Source of the DNA: Chromobotia macracanthus
Taxonomy: Eukaryota > Chordata > Actinopteri > Cypriniformes > Botiidae
Direction: 5' to 3'
Assembly: GCA_036877525.1 (NCBI GenBank)
Contig: JAZGTH010000011.1
Location: forward strand, 3,470,001 to 3,534,000
Length of the DNA stretch: 64,000 nucleotides
Below, one piece after another: positions 20,291 to 33,066 of the stretch; position 1 is the stretch's first letter; each line of letters opens with the position of its first letter. A program made the translations under genes and the position numbers. The notes below the pieces were generated by a model, which worked only from the letters and a program-made list of their open reading frames with translations, searched no databases and was not told the origin of the DNA.

Positions 20291-20624
20291 ATATATTTAT
20301 ACTTATATTTTATACATTATATTTATACGTATATTTTACTAAAAGTGTGTTACCAAAGTACTGTGATGATGCTACAGTTCATATCTCATTACATTCATCT
20401 ACTTTGATCCGGATTACGCGCTCTTTCTGTTTACATAATGCACAAACCGGATTGCGCTTATTTCTGGTGATTTGAGTCATATAAATATGGCAGTCTTGAC
20501 TTTTTCCTTTTTATTTGTTATTTATTTTGCTGCTACCTGAGCAAATCGTGCAATATAGTTTGACTGATCACGGATCACTTGCTGGTCCGGCCTTCCCTCT
20601 ATATAAACTCTTCATAGGCAAGCC

Positions 20625-20637
20625 TGCCACCTAGTGG
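20625..20637 (-). promoter_or_regulatory. CTCF-like motif
   Basis: TGCCACCTAGTGG matches the reverse form of the CTCF core consensus (YGCCMYCTRSTGG) at every position. It lies between the lectin cluster and the middle region, where a domain boundary would make sense. Binding is inferred only. Confidence 0.4.
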
Positions 20638-20640
20638 TGG

Positions 20641-23480
20641 TTACACGTTAATGACTCAAGTAGATATTAACATAATATATGTTAATATATAATAATAATA
20701 ATAATAATTTTTCTCCTCCTTTACCTTTTCTGTTAATGTTTTTGCACGTTTTTTAAACGTTAGGTAAACGCTTTATTCTAAACATTCTTCAAACATCAGC
20801 AAGGTTTTTAATTGCTGGCTTTAGCTGTGCTAATATGCCATAAAATGTTAATATTTAATACTGCAGAATGGAAATGACCGACCAGTCATTTCTCTTGATG
20901 CAATAAAAACAAGACACTGTTGTTTCTTCTGAAGTGTCTTTTATTCGATCAATCGAATCAGCTTTTTATCATGATAACACCTTGAATGCAATACGCACAA
21001 ATGCATTACGAAAATCACAAACAATCAACAAAAATGAACTATCCATTTAGATGCATGAAGCATGCACAAATGGTGCATGCGCAGTAAATAGCAGTACAGT
21101 ACAATAGTGTTTGTAAACAATATAAACACGTTATAAATAGTATTTTTATTCATACACTGTCTGGATGACAGCTGCAGATGTTTTTAAGTCTGCTGAAAAT
21201 ATCCCTGTTGAAAAATTGCAAGAATTAATCAAAACAGCTTACTCTGCAAGCACAAGACAGAAGGATAATAAGCAAGCCTGCTACTTAGTGTTACTTAACA
21301 GTATTGTGAAAAGCCATCCAGTAGGGTTTCTTAAACTGTTGAGAACAAAGCAACATCTTTCATTATAATAGGGAGGGAATAACTACTTCAAACTACTTCA
21401 ACAGTTTAAGAAAAGTTAATTACATACTTATAATAATAATAATAATGATTACTTGCTTGTCATTATTGTAGTTAAGTTGCTAAGTTATTTAATAATGTGT
21501 AATATGAAACAATCTGTTAAAAAAAATCCATTAGGGACTGAAAGGATCCAGCGTAGATATCTGTCCTTCATTGTAACCGATTTCAAATGGTGCTAGAAAC
21601 TCTCAAAGACTCTGAACACCAAAAGAAATCGGTCAACCTTGGGAAGAGGACAAAGATCTTGAAGTCAGATCATTTCTGGAGATGTAAGATGTGTACAGGA
21701 TGAATGCTGTCTCGGTTTTCCAGTCAGGAGCGAAAGTGATGTTTTCCCCACCCTTAGAACACTGATTTCAAATGGTGCTAGATTTATCACATCAGCAGTC
21801 TAATACACCATCTGAAACCAGCTTCCAAGAGGAGTCACGATCGGGCTGATCCATGGGCCTTTGAAGCTCAGCTCCTGAAACATAATTCAAACAAAAACCC
21901 AACAATACCAAGCCAAATATTTTATAATTTCCTGCTAGATAAACAGGTTGTGTTTTCCCCACAGTGCAGAACTCCATGTTCAAAACAGATTTTTTCACGA
22001 ACGTCCGTGTTCCTAAATGTCAGTGTCTCATTCTCAGCAAGCACTGGGATTTTTTTTTCTCTTTCCACACATAATTCACACTTACAGCCTTTGTCTTTGG
22101 ATTTAGACTGTTGTGTGCCCGGTTAACAAAACAGCAACCTGCCGAAGTTGTTAAGTCATGTAGTTGACCCTCCGGCGGGTTTATGACACTTAACCAAAAT
22201 GCCAAAAGCAACATTGTCATCATCGCATAATCTGTTGGGAGCCTCTGTTGAATAGCAGCTACTTCAAAAACAATCCTTGCTGACAGATTGACACAACAAA
22301 CCACACAGAGAAAAAGTAAACCTCACACCTCCCATTCTACAGGAAACCCAACACTGCTACGCTCCTCTCACACGATAATGAAGATTATTAATCTGAAAGA
22401 CAGCTAAGAGCAATGAACAGGACTGAATCTGTAAGAGAAGAGGCAGGTCTCTCACTTTAAAGGTTCAGTGCATTCAATGAAATATTACATAACGTTAAGC
22501 AACACCTTCTGAAGAAATATCGATTCGGAGGATCAGAGATAATGTGGTTTCATAAGCGCAAGAGTCAGGCAAATGCGGTGGCACAATGCCAGTGAATAAT
22601 TTTCACAAGACAATGCTGATTTGCAATCTGACTAAACAAATTTGGCGGGGATGAAAAACTCAGCAGCTTGTGTTTGTCGGCATTTAGTGGAAACTGTGAG
22701 CATAATGGAAAAAAATGTAACTTCAGATGTTTAAGCGATCATAATTATGCCTTCATTGCCATAGCTACAGTCTGAAACATTTTGTATTGCTCATGGTAAT
22801 CTGTAGCTTCCATATGTAAACGAGCATAATGTCAACTTACCGACACTTAAAATGCTCAGCATCAGATATTTAATAATGGGCAGAGAGGCTGAGATATGTC
22901 CCTGCATAGCCTTGAACGTAGGCTATGAAAAACAAAACTTTATGACTAAAACCACAGCAGCATATATGACCACACTGCAAATCACATGTAAACAAGACAA
23001 CGATATGTCAACTAGTAGTTTGTGTATATTTTCCCAGTATCTAACAGTATCTAAACATCTCTGAAACAAGAACTATTTAAATCTTGAATCAGAGAACAGA
23101 GGGTACATTTTATTATTCATATCATGTCAGTTTTTATGTCATAGGCAAATTATTTTAAGAATAAATGTAATAAGAGTGTGTGAAGTTTATGGTTATAAAA
23201 CAAACAAACCAAAGACTGCCAGTGGGGTATGCAGGTATATTTCATGGAAACTTTCACAATTTTTACTTCACACCCAAGTATCTTGTTTTAAGGATGTTTA
23301 GATGTTGTCACCTAAAATAAAATAAACATACCGATTAAGAATAATGATGACGTTGTTACCTCACTCTCAGATTTGCCACCTCCACAGCTGCAGTCTCTTC
23401 AAAATGAAGCCAGTGCAGGAAGTGAAGAAATTTGGCAGGGAGTTTCCTGACGACAACACACGATGGCGAGGGCGTGGCAG
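20641..23480. other. Mostly non-coding interval
   Basis: It contains an AAT/TAA-rich stretch (20690-20710), a small reading frame (21165-21368), a 16-bp inverted repeat (21327-21413) and a 19-bp direct repeat (21579 and 21764). A splice-like minus-strand segment (TTTCAG before GAGCTGAGC, about 21870) stays open for 24 codons. None of this is enough for a gene call. Confidence 0.35.
21165..21368 (+). CDS. Hypothetical 67-residue reading frame
   Basis: The frame MTAADVFKSAENIPVEKLQE.. looks like a soluble helical protein, with balanced residue use and no low complexity. It follows AT-rich DNA with a TATAAATA motif about 32 bp upstream. I do not recognise a family. The 3' end overlaps an inverted repeat. 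It may be a fragment of a lost gene, a short exon or chance. Confidence 0.2.
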   Translation: MTAADVFKSAENIPVEKLQELIKTAYSASTRQKDNKQACYLVLLNSIVKSHPVGFLKLLRTKQHLSL

Positions 23481-23489
23481 CAGGTATCG

Positions 23490-23565
23490 CCTATAAGACT
23501 GACACCCTGCCAAGATCTTCTTGTTCGTTCTTTATGTATCTCTTCAGAGCCAAATCCTTCAGCAG
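23490..23565 (+). promoter_or_regulatory. Candidate TATA promoter and 5' non-coding exon
   Basis: TATAAG at 23492 is followed about 28 bp later by a probable start and then a clean donor, CAGCAG|GTAAAC (exon end 23565). GC content is raised relative to the surroundings. No downstream coding exon could be linked to it. Confidence 0.3.
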
Positions 23566-25009
23566 GTAAACCTACATATTCTTTATCACAACTTCCTCTA
23601 TAGTGTCCATTCCTAAAGACTATTCAGTAAAGAGATTCAGTGAAACAGTTCAACAAATATTTTTCCGCCTTTTTTAGTTTGCTAAGTGTGTTTACTTTGA
23701 GCTCTATGGCAGAGGGAAGAAACATGCCCCAGGAACTTAGTAACTCTTATCTGACTGATAGGACAGGACTCGTGGGAGTTTCCCAGCCGAGCGGAGAGGA
23801 GCATGGCGACAGTTGTTGTTTAGTGGTATCTGGTTGCCCTTCTCACTTTCTCCTGCCTGTTTGTTTGCTGCATGCAGCCGTCGACCTGTTGTGTTTAACA
23901 AGCTTTGTACAACAAAGAAAAACAGAAAAAACATCATTTCATATACATTATATGAAATATAATAAAATATAATTTTATATTGTATAATAATATAATATAC
24001 ATAAAGGTATAACACACACACACATGCGTACATGCACACACAATTTCTTAATGCATTCACTTCTATACGGTTAACATTTGTGTTAACCAGGTTTTACTTT
24101 ATTTACTCTTGTTATCTTCAACAAATAACAAACAAAGGTCAACGTAAGTTTCTAGAAGAATTACACGAACGCAGATATCACAGCCGCAGGGTGAAAAAAT
24201 ACCATGCTACATATCGGAGGAAAAATAGCACAAGTTCCAATCTGCGTCACAGTCCAATCCTCAGCCCAGACGCCTGTGGGTTTACTCCATCATGTGGCAT
24301 ATCTCATCCCTAAAAAATTCCCCCCTCCCCAGCCAGTGATGCTCTGCCTTTCAGCCTGCTTGTGCCACCCTGCCACCAGTGTTTGCCAGAGCTCTGGTCT
24401 GTGGCGTCTGATGCAGCAATACCAGCTGCAGTGCAAGCCTCTGCTTCTCACACACACACACACATACTCTCTCTCTTTCTCTCCCTCTCTCTCTCTCTTG
24501 CTAATGTCACCTGGGAATAATACTGCTTGACATGCAACAGGTTTCTGATGGAAAAATGCATTTACCAAATGCTGAAATTGTCACTCACAAACTATCTGCT
24601 ACATGACAGCAGAACAGCATCACATGCAATCGACAAACTTGCTGCTTTGACGTCGTCTTCTAAACAGGAAGCATAGTGGTCAGCTAGCGGAGGAAGAAGG
24701 CAACTGATTGACTGTGCCAAATCACACAAACAACTGGGAGTGAATAAAAAGCACCACACCGAGGGGACAGCATTTAAGCAATTCGAGAGGATACAGGCTA
24801 CATAAACTTGTAAGCAGATACCTTTAGTTCACATTACATACATATTAATATGATATGTGTCACATTCCAGAAAGTGAAGAAAAAATGACACCAAGAATAA
24901 ACGTTTACCCATTGTGTTTCTATAATTTGGTTCTGTTTAGCAACAGCTCTCTGAAACAATAACAATACAACGTCATACAGTACTCACAAATGATAACACA
25001 ACTGCACAG

Positions 25010-25201
25010 CCAATCAGATTAATCCTCCAGCTGCCTGTCTGGGATAATCCAATCGGATTTTGAGCTGCAGGAGAAGCGGCAGGCAGCAGCCAGCAGCCGA
25101 TAGGACGAGAGGTCTGTCACTCACTCCTCTGATGCGGCTGCTTTAGGAAGTCTAGCGCATGTGAACTGGACGCTCACCAGTGCAGTCACTAAGAGAGCAA
25201 G
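25010..25201 (+). promoter_or_regulatory. Candidate CCAAT promoter and first exon
   Basis: Two CCAAT boxes (25010-25014, 25049-25053) precede a GC-richer, CAG-rich stretch. It ends in the donor AGCAAG|GTAAAC at 25201. It could be an alternative 5' exon of the same unknown plus-strand transcript as the 26.2 kb segment. Confidence 0.3.
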
Positions 25202-26229
25202 GTAAACAATTTCTCTCTCTATCTCTCTCTCGCTTGCTCGCTCACTTTCCCTCTCATTCTAGATCTTTCCCCGATTCCCTCCCATGACATTTATACCCTT
25301 TTCAAGTACCCCTCCTTAGGACACAATCTATGGCCCTGAATTGAATGTGAGAGGAAGGGAGAGAAGAGATACAAACGTTCATGCAATGATAAGAAAGTAG
25401 AGTAAAATGACTGCGTCATTACATGTGCTTCCTGTAACTCAGCAGAAACGAATTTTGTTGATGGAAGTGCGATGTCATAACACAACTGCCCCATTTGCCA
25501 ACTCTGTCTGCAGTCTCTCATGGCAAAAGATCTCGAATTTTGCTGCAGGTTTCCTGATGGTTCCTCTTTGAATAACATTTTGAATCGTTACTCTTCCACC
25601 TGTTCTTCTGATATTTCTACCTGAGCTTTCACCATAAATGATAACTAAAATTTATGGTCACAACCATATAGTGACCATAAATATAGAACCATAAAGTCGT
25701 CTTACCTGTTGTCCTAAGAAAGCAGAGGTTGATCTCCGAGTTTATTTATCATTTACCTGTTACCAGAAGCCAGGTTTGATATATGGTTGTGCATATAGAT
25801 ATAAAATATTATCTGTAAACATATATATTGTGATTACAATATACACACTGCTATTCAAATAATGCCTACAGACTAAAAGAAACATTTGTATTTATGTCAA
25901 ATGATACTTAAACAGCAATCGGCCCTAAACTCTTCTTGTTTTTATCATAGGAACCTTCGAGAAAAGCATCTCGTTTATTAACGCTTTTATATCGTTAACG
26001 TTTTTTTACTCATTCCCATCGTACACACCTTGCGACGCCATCACACGCCCAGCATCGCACTCGCACACACACGTTGAAAAACACACACCAAACATCTGAA
26101 CCACAGACACACACAAAACCGTGGATTCTATAACTGTATCATACTCTGAGCATCCATGTTGGAGCTGCGATTCTGGAAAACGGACAAAATCGTGAAATCA
26201 GAGCGAGTGAAAGTGTGCAGAAGAAAGAG

Positions 26230-26292
26230 ATGGAGAAGAAAAGAAAGTCGATGAAAGGCGGACGAATAGATGGAGGGCTGGGACACTCACAG
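26230..26292 (+). CDS. Candidate first coding exon (21 codons) of an unknown gene
   Basis: ATG opens MEKKRKSMKGGRIDGGLGHS and the frame runs to CAG|GTAGGA, a consensus-like donor. The stretch before it is purine-rich. The next exon was not found inside the window, so the gene is unproven and may be a spurious start. Confidence 0.2.
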
Positions 26293-29200
26293 GTAGGAGA
26301 AAATCACACATGTCCGAATCCTCTCCTCCTAGCTGCTGTTTTCCTCTCGACGTGAAAAAGTGACGTAGCAACTAATCCAAAATCTCTCTCTTTTGCTCTC
26401 TCTCCCTCCCTCTCTAGCTCTCTCTCTCCCAGTCCTCCACCCTCTCCCGCTCGCTCTATTTTCATCTTGTTGCAACAGCAGAATCGCTCTTTCAGACTGC
26501 TGTTTTTTTCAGACACATGTCTGCATAAATAGATCTCTAATACACACATATGAACATGCGCGTTGTGATCACCCAGACAGATAGCTGCCGCAAAAACTCC
26601 CACAATTCCTCTGTATCCTTCCTCACTCGGTCTCTGTCTATCTCTCTCACTCGTTGTGACGCAGCACTTAATTCTTGGGTCTTTTCGCTCTGTTACGACC
26701 ACACAAATGTTGCTTCTTGAAAAATCCAACCTGGCAACACACTCACTGCTACATAATGAGTGGGAAATGGAGAGACAGAGAGCGAGAGGGAAAGGGTTTG
26801 ATTACAGTTTGCCTCCTTATCTAGTGTCCTCTCATCCCCTCTATCCTCCTGTAACTGTGTCTCTACCCATCAGTCCCCCATATCTACAGTGTCTCATCTG
26901 CCTCTTTGATAAACACTGGTGTCTCACTGAACTGAGACGACCGTGCTCCTCTGATCACCTGACAGCCTGCAGCTTTTAAAGGCACATCGCAGAGCTACGG
27001 TTATGTAACAACTAGGCTGTTTTGTTTCTCTTGTTTTTAATCTCTGCCTATTTCCTCGGCCTGTTCAAAATGTCCCAGGCTGTCAGGGGAAAGCTAAATC
27101 AGATAATGGGTTGTGAATGAATGACTGTTCAATTTCTGAATATCAGAACATGACATCTGTAATATTGTTACATCATTCTATCAGTTAGACCGATACACAG
27201 CTGAATGAACATTAAAACAAGTGATTTACCCATGTAGGGTAAGATAAAATGTGACACAATTTAAAACAATATCAGAATCATAGGACATCACATCAGAATC
27301 TTACTTTCTCTTCCTGTTTTGAGACTACAGACCTGTAACCATGGAGACAGACAGCATAGATGATGTCACCAAATTCAAAACCAACATGATGTAAATAAAG
27401 TGAAAATAAACCCTGCCATCACGTTTAAAAATACAGATTTGGTTATTTAGCAGATACTCAAAACGTCTTACAAATGAGGAACAGACAATTTATTGTACAA
27501 AAGCTAACAATACTTGCAGTACTGAATGACAGGTTTCAAGAATATTCTGGAGTGGTACAGAAGAGAGGAATAAATATAGAAATTATAGATAGAAAAAATA
27601 AAATACTTTTGTGTTCAGTAATACAACTTTTGAGACAAAAGTTTCTCTTCATAAGCTTTTATCAAATTGTAACTTGTTCTGCGTCTGAATTAATTTATTT
27701 CCTGGTGATATTACTCTCATATTTTCAGGGGATATTACTGATCCCTCTTATTTTTCAACCCCTCCAAGCCATACTGTTCAATTCTGATATCTAACACTTA
27801 CATTTCACAGTTACAAATTACAGTCCAATTAATAAAGGGCCAGATAAAAATCAAGCCCTGCCCTAAATTCCTTTTGTTATGTTGAATATCCCATTTCACT
27901 CAGGTTCTGTCTTACATCAGATTATATTAAATGGTTTGCGAATGCCATTTCATGTTAAAAGGTCAAAGATTAAGTTAATAAATTACTTATCTTTATAGAA
28001 ATGTTAAAGCTGCAATCCCTAATTTTTATCTCTCTGTCACCATCTCTGTTTGAACCTTAAAACGGCAGGTTACTTTATGTATGTTGAGGTCAAATCCAAA
28101 CTGACATTTGCCGGGAAATCGAACCCAACAGTTTAAATTATAAATCATTATTATAAGCTTACCACTGTGATGTGGGGTAACTCAAAGGGCCTGAGGGTGT
28201 TCTCGTGGTGCCATCAGCCAATCGGAATCGTCATGCTCCTGTGTGTGATTAGTGATTAGTCACATGACATGTACGGCTCAGGTGATTGGCTCAATAGACT
28301 GTGTGGTTCCATGAGCAAAAATGGCAACTTTCAAAGTCACAAACTTCTGGGTGGATCCTGTGCACTAACAGAGCTGGTTTTATAGCTCTTTTTAAACAGA
28401 ACCACCTCTCAGAACTTTATAGAACCAAAGTATTCATACATCCACCATAATGATGATATTTAACAAGCACTATAAACTCTCCATGCTCAAACTAGCCTGA
28501 CACACTTTTATATGGACCACAATTCCCATCATGCACCACTGATATCTCAATTTAAGTGTGGAAGTGAGGCGGGTCAACTGGCAGGTCGCATATCCGCTTG
28601 CAGTCTTGCACCACCAGCAAATAATAATTCCCCTCTCTATTCTAGTTAAGGTGTAAGGGGTGCATGAAACACTGTGCTGTGAGGTGTGTGATGTTATTCT
28701 TAGCTATCTTTAATTAACATTAGTCTTTTATGCAGTAATCAAATATCTGATTCACGCCTAAGGTCACTTTCTATGTCATTCACTTCTATGTCAGCTTAAT
28801 GGCTTTTTGAATAACCCCTCACTGCATTACAACCTGGCACCAAACCACTGTCAACTGTGTATTGATTAATGCATAAGTATGCCGGAAGATACAGATCCAG
28901 ACCCTTTACAAACAGACTCAATTATCTACAACCAAATGGAGTTTGCAGATGTAAAACAAATACAATTCTATGCATAAAAGCTCTCTTGGGCTGCTTTTCT
29001 GAACACAAACCTAGACAACAAGTCTGAGTATATTTCTGCCAAAGCTGTTTTATCATATTAATCAAATATGTTATGACTGGCTGTGATTGTCACGTTGCAC
29101 AGCAGTGTCGTGTTTTGTGTGGACAGACACGTCATTTGTCACCAGAAACTTGTCACACATGCATATTTGGGACACGGTATTAAATATAAATGCTACTTTA

Positions 29201-29800
29201 CTTCTGAGACTCCAATCTAAGGTAATTATTCTACAACTGAGGTTTGATCTTTTCGGAGCTCTCTAACAGTTAACTTCTGCCCCATTTAAAAGGGCATTTT
29301 GTAGAAGCTAGGATAAAGAAATGAGACAAAACATTGTAATGATAAGAAACATTCTTTATCAGTCTTTATCAATGAAACTGATATTTTTCCGACCTTTACT
29401 GTCTGCTATAGCACTATGTTCGTCAATTGTACATGCTAACTAGGGCCCTTTCTGCCTGCTATTAATACAGTCGTTATTTACCACCAAACAGAAGGTGGGG
29501 TTAATTTTAGCAGTGTCATCTTTATATAGTACTCCATTTCCTGTAGGCTTAATCTCTAACAGTAGGGGAGCCCAGCCAGCTGACTACAATGGACTGACAG
29601 GCCTCAATCGCCTCTCAAAGCTCAGGCCCTCAATGACGCACTTTCGAAATAGCTGCTACAGTGCCCGTTCAAAACAAATTATGGCAAAACAAGGGCATGG
29701 GATAAAGATCTTGGCACACGGTCTACAGCGTGAAAGGCAGCAAAATCGCAGGTCATTAAGGAGTAAGAATATATTAATATGACACAGCGAGAGTGGACAT
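26293..29800. other. Non-coding interval with CT-rich and repeat sequence
   Basis: CT-rich low complexity lies at 26380-26460. A copy of a fish repeat with AAAGCTGCAATCC at one end is at about 28003-28150 (relatives at 46245, 60120 and reversed near 36229). No exon set is supported. A 141-residue minus-strand frame (26304-26729) comes from the CT-rich stretch. Confidence 0.4.
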
Positions 29801-29827
29801 ATGTAAAGAATAAAACCAGATACTCAC

Positions 29828-29975
29828 TGTAGATTTTTAACTCCAAAACGTGGATACATGTGATGGACAGTGATGAGTTCATTCTTTATTACAAACCTAC
29901 ATGAATAATATTTGATGTTTCACAGTATGTAAACATACCTTTACAGTGTTATGGTCTCTCTCCGTCCTGGATCCA
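29828..29975 (-). CDS. Possible two-exon segment of an unknown minus-strand gene
   Basis: Exon-like 29945-29975 (acceptor TTTTTCAG, donor ACT|GTAAAG) and 29828-29896 (acceptor ATGTAG, donor CTACA|GTGAGT) join in frame. The first reads DPGRRETITL and the second FVIKNELITVHHMYPRFGVK and on. The composition is protein-like, but I recognise no family. The CpG-rich promoter at 32.4-32.6 kb on the same strand would be a logical start. Confidence 0.25.
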
Positions 29976-31087
29976 CTGAAAAACAAAAAGATGCAGTGTT
30001 CACAAATAATGCAGAACGTTTTACAATAAAATACATCAGTTTTGTAGAAAGTAATTATAGCATTATAACATGTTTTATGTTAAAAAGGTTTATACGATTC
30101 CATCTCTACACAAAATCTACAGTATTTACTTTCACAAAACTGCGAGATCCAGCAGTCCCGAAACAACATTTAATGTTACTCCGATCGCTAAAGTCTCGTA
30201 ACATTTTGGCATTAGACTGTTATCCATGATGCTGAAAGTCAGCTTTCGGTGGTGACAACACAATTTCCATTTATAAAAGCTTCCCCAAACACAACAAGTA
30301 AAATGACCATGTTTTTAGACATATTCTGTTTTTCTTTTACAACATGAATTGAACACTACTTCCTTGGTCTATAACATGCCTTTACCTATTGCACAACAAC
30401 TTTTAAATGACCAGCCAAGATGTTAAAGCTTACGCACACCCCATCTCAAATGTCTGTTTGCCTCCTACTCCGTGCTAAACTTTCTTTAGTAAATGAAGAA
30501 CAAGTAAATAAACTGATAAAGAACAAGTAAATAAACCGATACCCCTTTACAGAAATACATACACACATGCACTCGTTTCTTAAGACCAGCCACCCTAATA
30601 TGTGCAGTGAGTCGCACCGCGCAAAACAGCGCCGCCCAGCGACAGAATAAAACCCTGCTTTGTTTACATCAGAAATAAAAGGTGCGCACTTCACTGAAAA
30701 CACCATTAGCTGGGAAAATAAAGGGTGCAAAGTCATACCTTTAACCTACCAAACCCCAAACATACAGAAATGAAAAGAGACAACAGAATCAATAGGTTAC
30801 ATAAACCCAGTCACATAATGTCATGAATAAGCATGATCGGACATTTCACACAAATCTGACCAGTTGTACAACACAACCCCGTTTAGTTAATCGACTGTCA
30901 GGAAACTTTACACGCTTTATTCCTGGAAAAACATCAAGCTGACCCGCCAGAAGGAATTCTGGCTTGGAAAGCTGTCTGGTGATGATATCAGTGCGCATGA
31001 AAACACGGTTCGTGGGTCGGTGCAAAGCCCAGCGAGTTGTAAATAAGAGCTGCGTAACATCCTATCTGTGCCACGCCAAGTAAGCTA

Positions 31088-31867
<780 letters not shown>

Positions 31868-31958
31868 CTTGGTCTGTTGATCTCGACTCTGAACACACGC
31901 ATGTGTTTTGCATATTAAACTAAGGGCAACATTTCAGAGAAAACTAGTCAAAGTGATT

Positions 31959-31960
<2 letters not shown>

Positions 31961-32004
<44 letters not shown>
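31961..32004. repeat. (CT)n microsatellite followed by (TA)n
   Basis: About 44 bp of pure CT runs into a short TA run (32005-32020). A second TATATA/TTTATATA block lies at 32096-32140. Confidence 0.95.
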
Positions 32005-32020
<16 letters not shown>

Positions 32021-32229
32021 GTATACACACACATGCATCATCACAATGCAGCACACGGACACACACATCAGAACATACGTGAGTGAATAGGCTTGTATAT
32101 ATATATGTATATATATTTATATATATGTATATATATTTACTATAACATCCACGACATACTCAAAATAATAACATCATAAAAATAAACGAGCCTGCCTTGA
32201 AACTTATAAGCGGCGTAGCAAACGGGACC

Positions 32230-32395
32230 CAACCTGCCCCTCACCTCACAACCTGCCCCTCACCTCACAACCTGCCCCTCACCTCACAACCTGCCCCTCA
32301 CAACCTGCCCCTCACCTCACAACCTGCCCCTCACCTCACAACCTGCCCCTCACCTCACAACCTGCCCCTCACCTCACAACCTGCCCCTCACCTCC
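32230..32395. repeat. 19-bp tandem repeat next to a CpG-rich promoter
   Basis: The unit is CAACCTGCCCCTCACCTCA, about nine copies, one of them shortened to CAACCTGCCCCTCA. It abuts the CpG-rich segment starting at about 32400. Confidence 0.92.
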
Positions 32396-32399
32396 CAAG

Positions 32400-32700
32400 C
32401 GCGTTCAGAATGACGCACACCGGATACCAAACGCTTCGTTTACCTGATCAGACGCGTCGATGACTTTATTGCCCCTCGTCGACGTCGTGCGGGGCACTTT
32501 CTCATTTGAACCGTGGGGTAACGCACCTTGTTGCCCTGCGCGGAGAATTTTCCACAGCGCAACAGCGAGGCCCCTCCCACCGCGCACACCCCCGCCACCC
32601 GATTGGCTGTTCCGCCGGTACGCGGCGTGTCGTCATCGGAATCACGTGCTTCTGACGCATGTTTACAAACACTGGACCGAGTCACGTGTCGCGAGTTTAA
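32400..32700 (-). promoter_or_regulatory. CpG-rich promoter with candidate minus-strand 5' exon
   Basis: This is the most CpG-dense stretch of the window. It carries an inverted CCAAT box (GATTGGCTG, 32601-32609), two CACGTG E-boxes (about 32643 and 32681) and, on the minus strand, a donor TGATCAG|GTAAAC ending an exon at 32444. The likely transcript runs left. The exon may be 5'UTR: its open frames (for example MRKCPARRRR) match no family I know. Confidence 0.45.
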
Positions 32701-33052
32701 TGAGGTTTTTTAATTAATTTGTTTGTATTGATTCATCGTACGTGCTTACGTGAGAAAATCAAGGTTAATAATAAAGAGGCTCTTCTTTAATAATAAAGAG
32801 GTCGTGAATGGGTGAGTTGCTCCATCACTATCGTTGTGTTTTTACTTCAATTTCGACCCCGGAAGTGTTGCGATGATTATCGTTTAAAACCGCATAAAAC
32901 TGTATGCAGAATGATTGATGTGACAAACACTTGGATTGTTACTTATTGTCATATTTATTTTAAAGTTAAACAACCTCAAACATCGTTCCAGCTGTATTAC
33001 ACCGTTTAATAAGAAAAGGAATAGGTGTGCTTTAGAAAAATACCTTTTTGTA

Positions 33053-33066
33053 ACAGCAGATGGCGA
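33053..33066 (+). promoter_or_regulatory. CTCF-like motif
   Basis: ACAGCAGATGGCGA matches the core CCASYAGRKGGCRS at 12 of 14 positions, forward orientation. It lies 0.4 kb from the CpG-rich promoter. Confidence 0.25.

Noticed and set aside
22020..22304. 94-residue minus-strand frame
   Set aside because: It has no splice context or promoter and no family resemblance; kept out as probable chance.
26304..26729. 141-residue minus-strand reading frame
   Set aside because: It is driven by CT-rich low complexity and simple Glu/Arg runs. No splice support and no recognised domain.
30120..30233. Minus-strand exon starting MDNSLMPKCYETLAIG
   Set aside because: A good acceptor precedes it, but no donor keeps a frame that joins the exon pair at 29.8-30.0 kb, so I could not support it.
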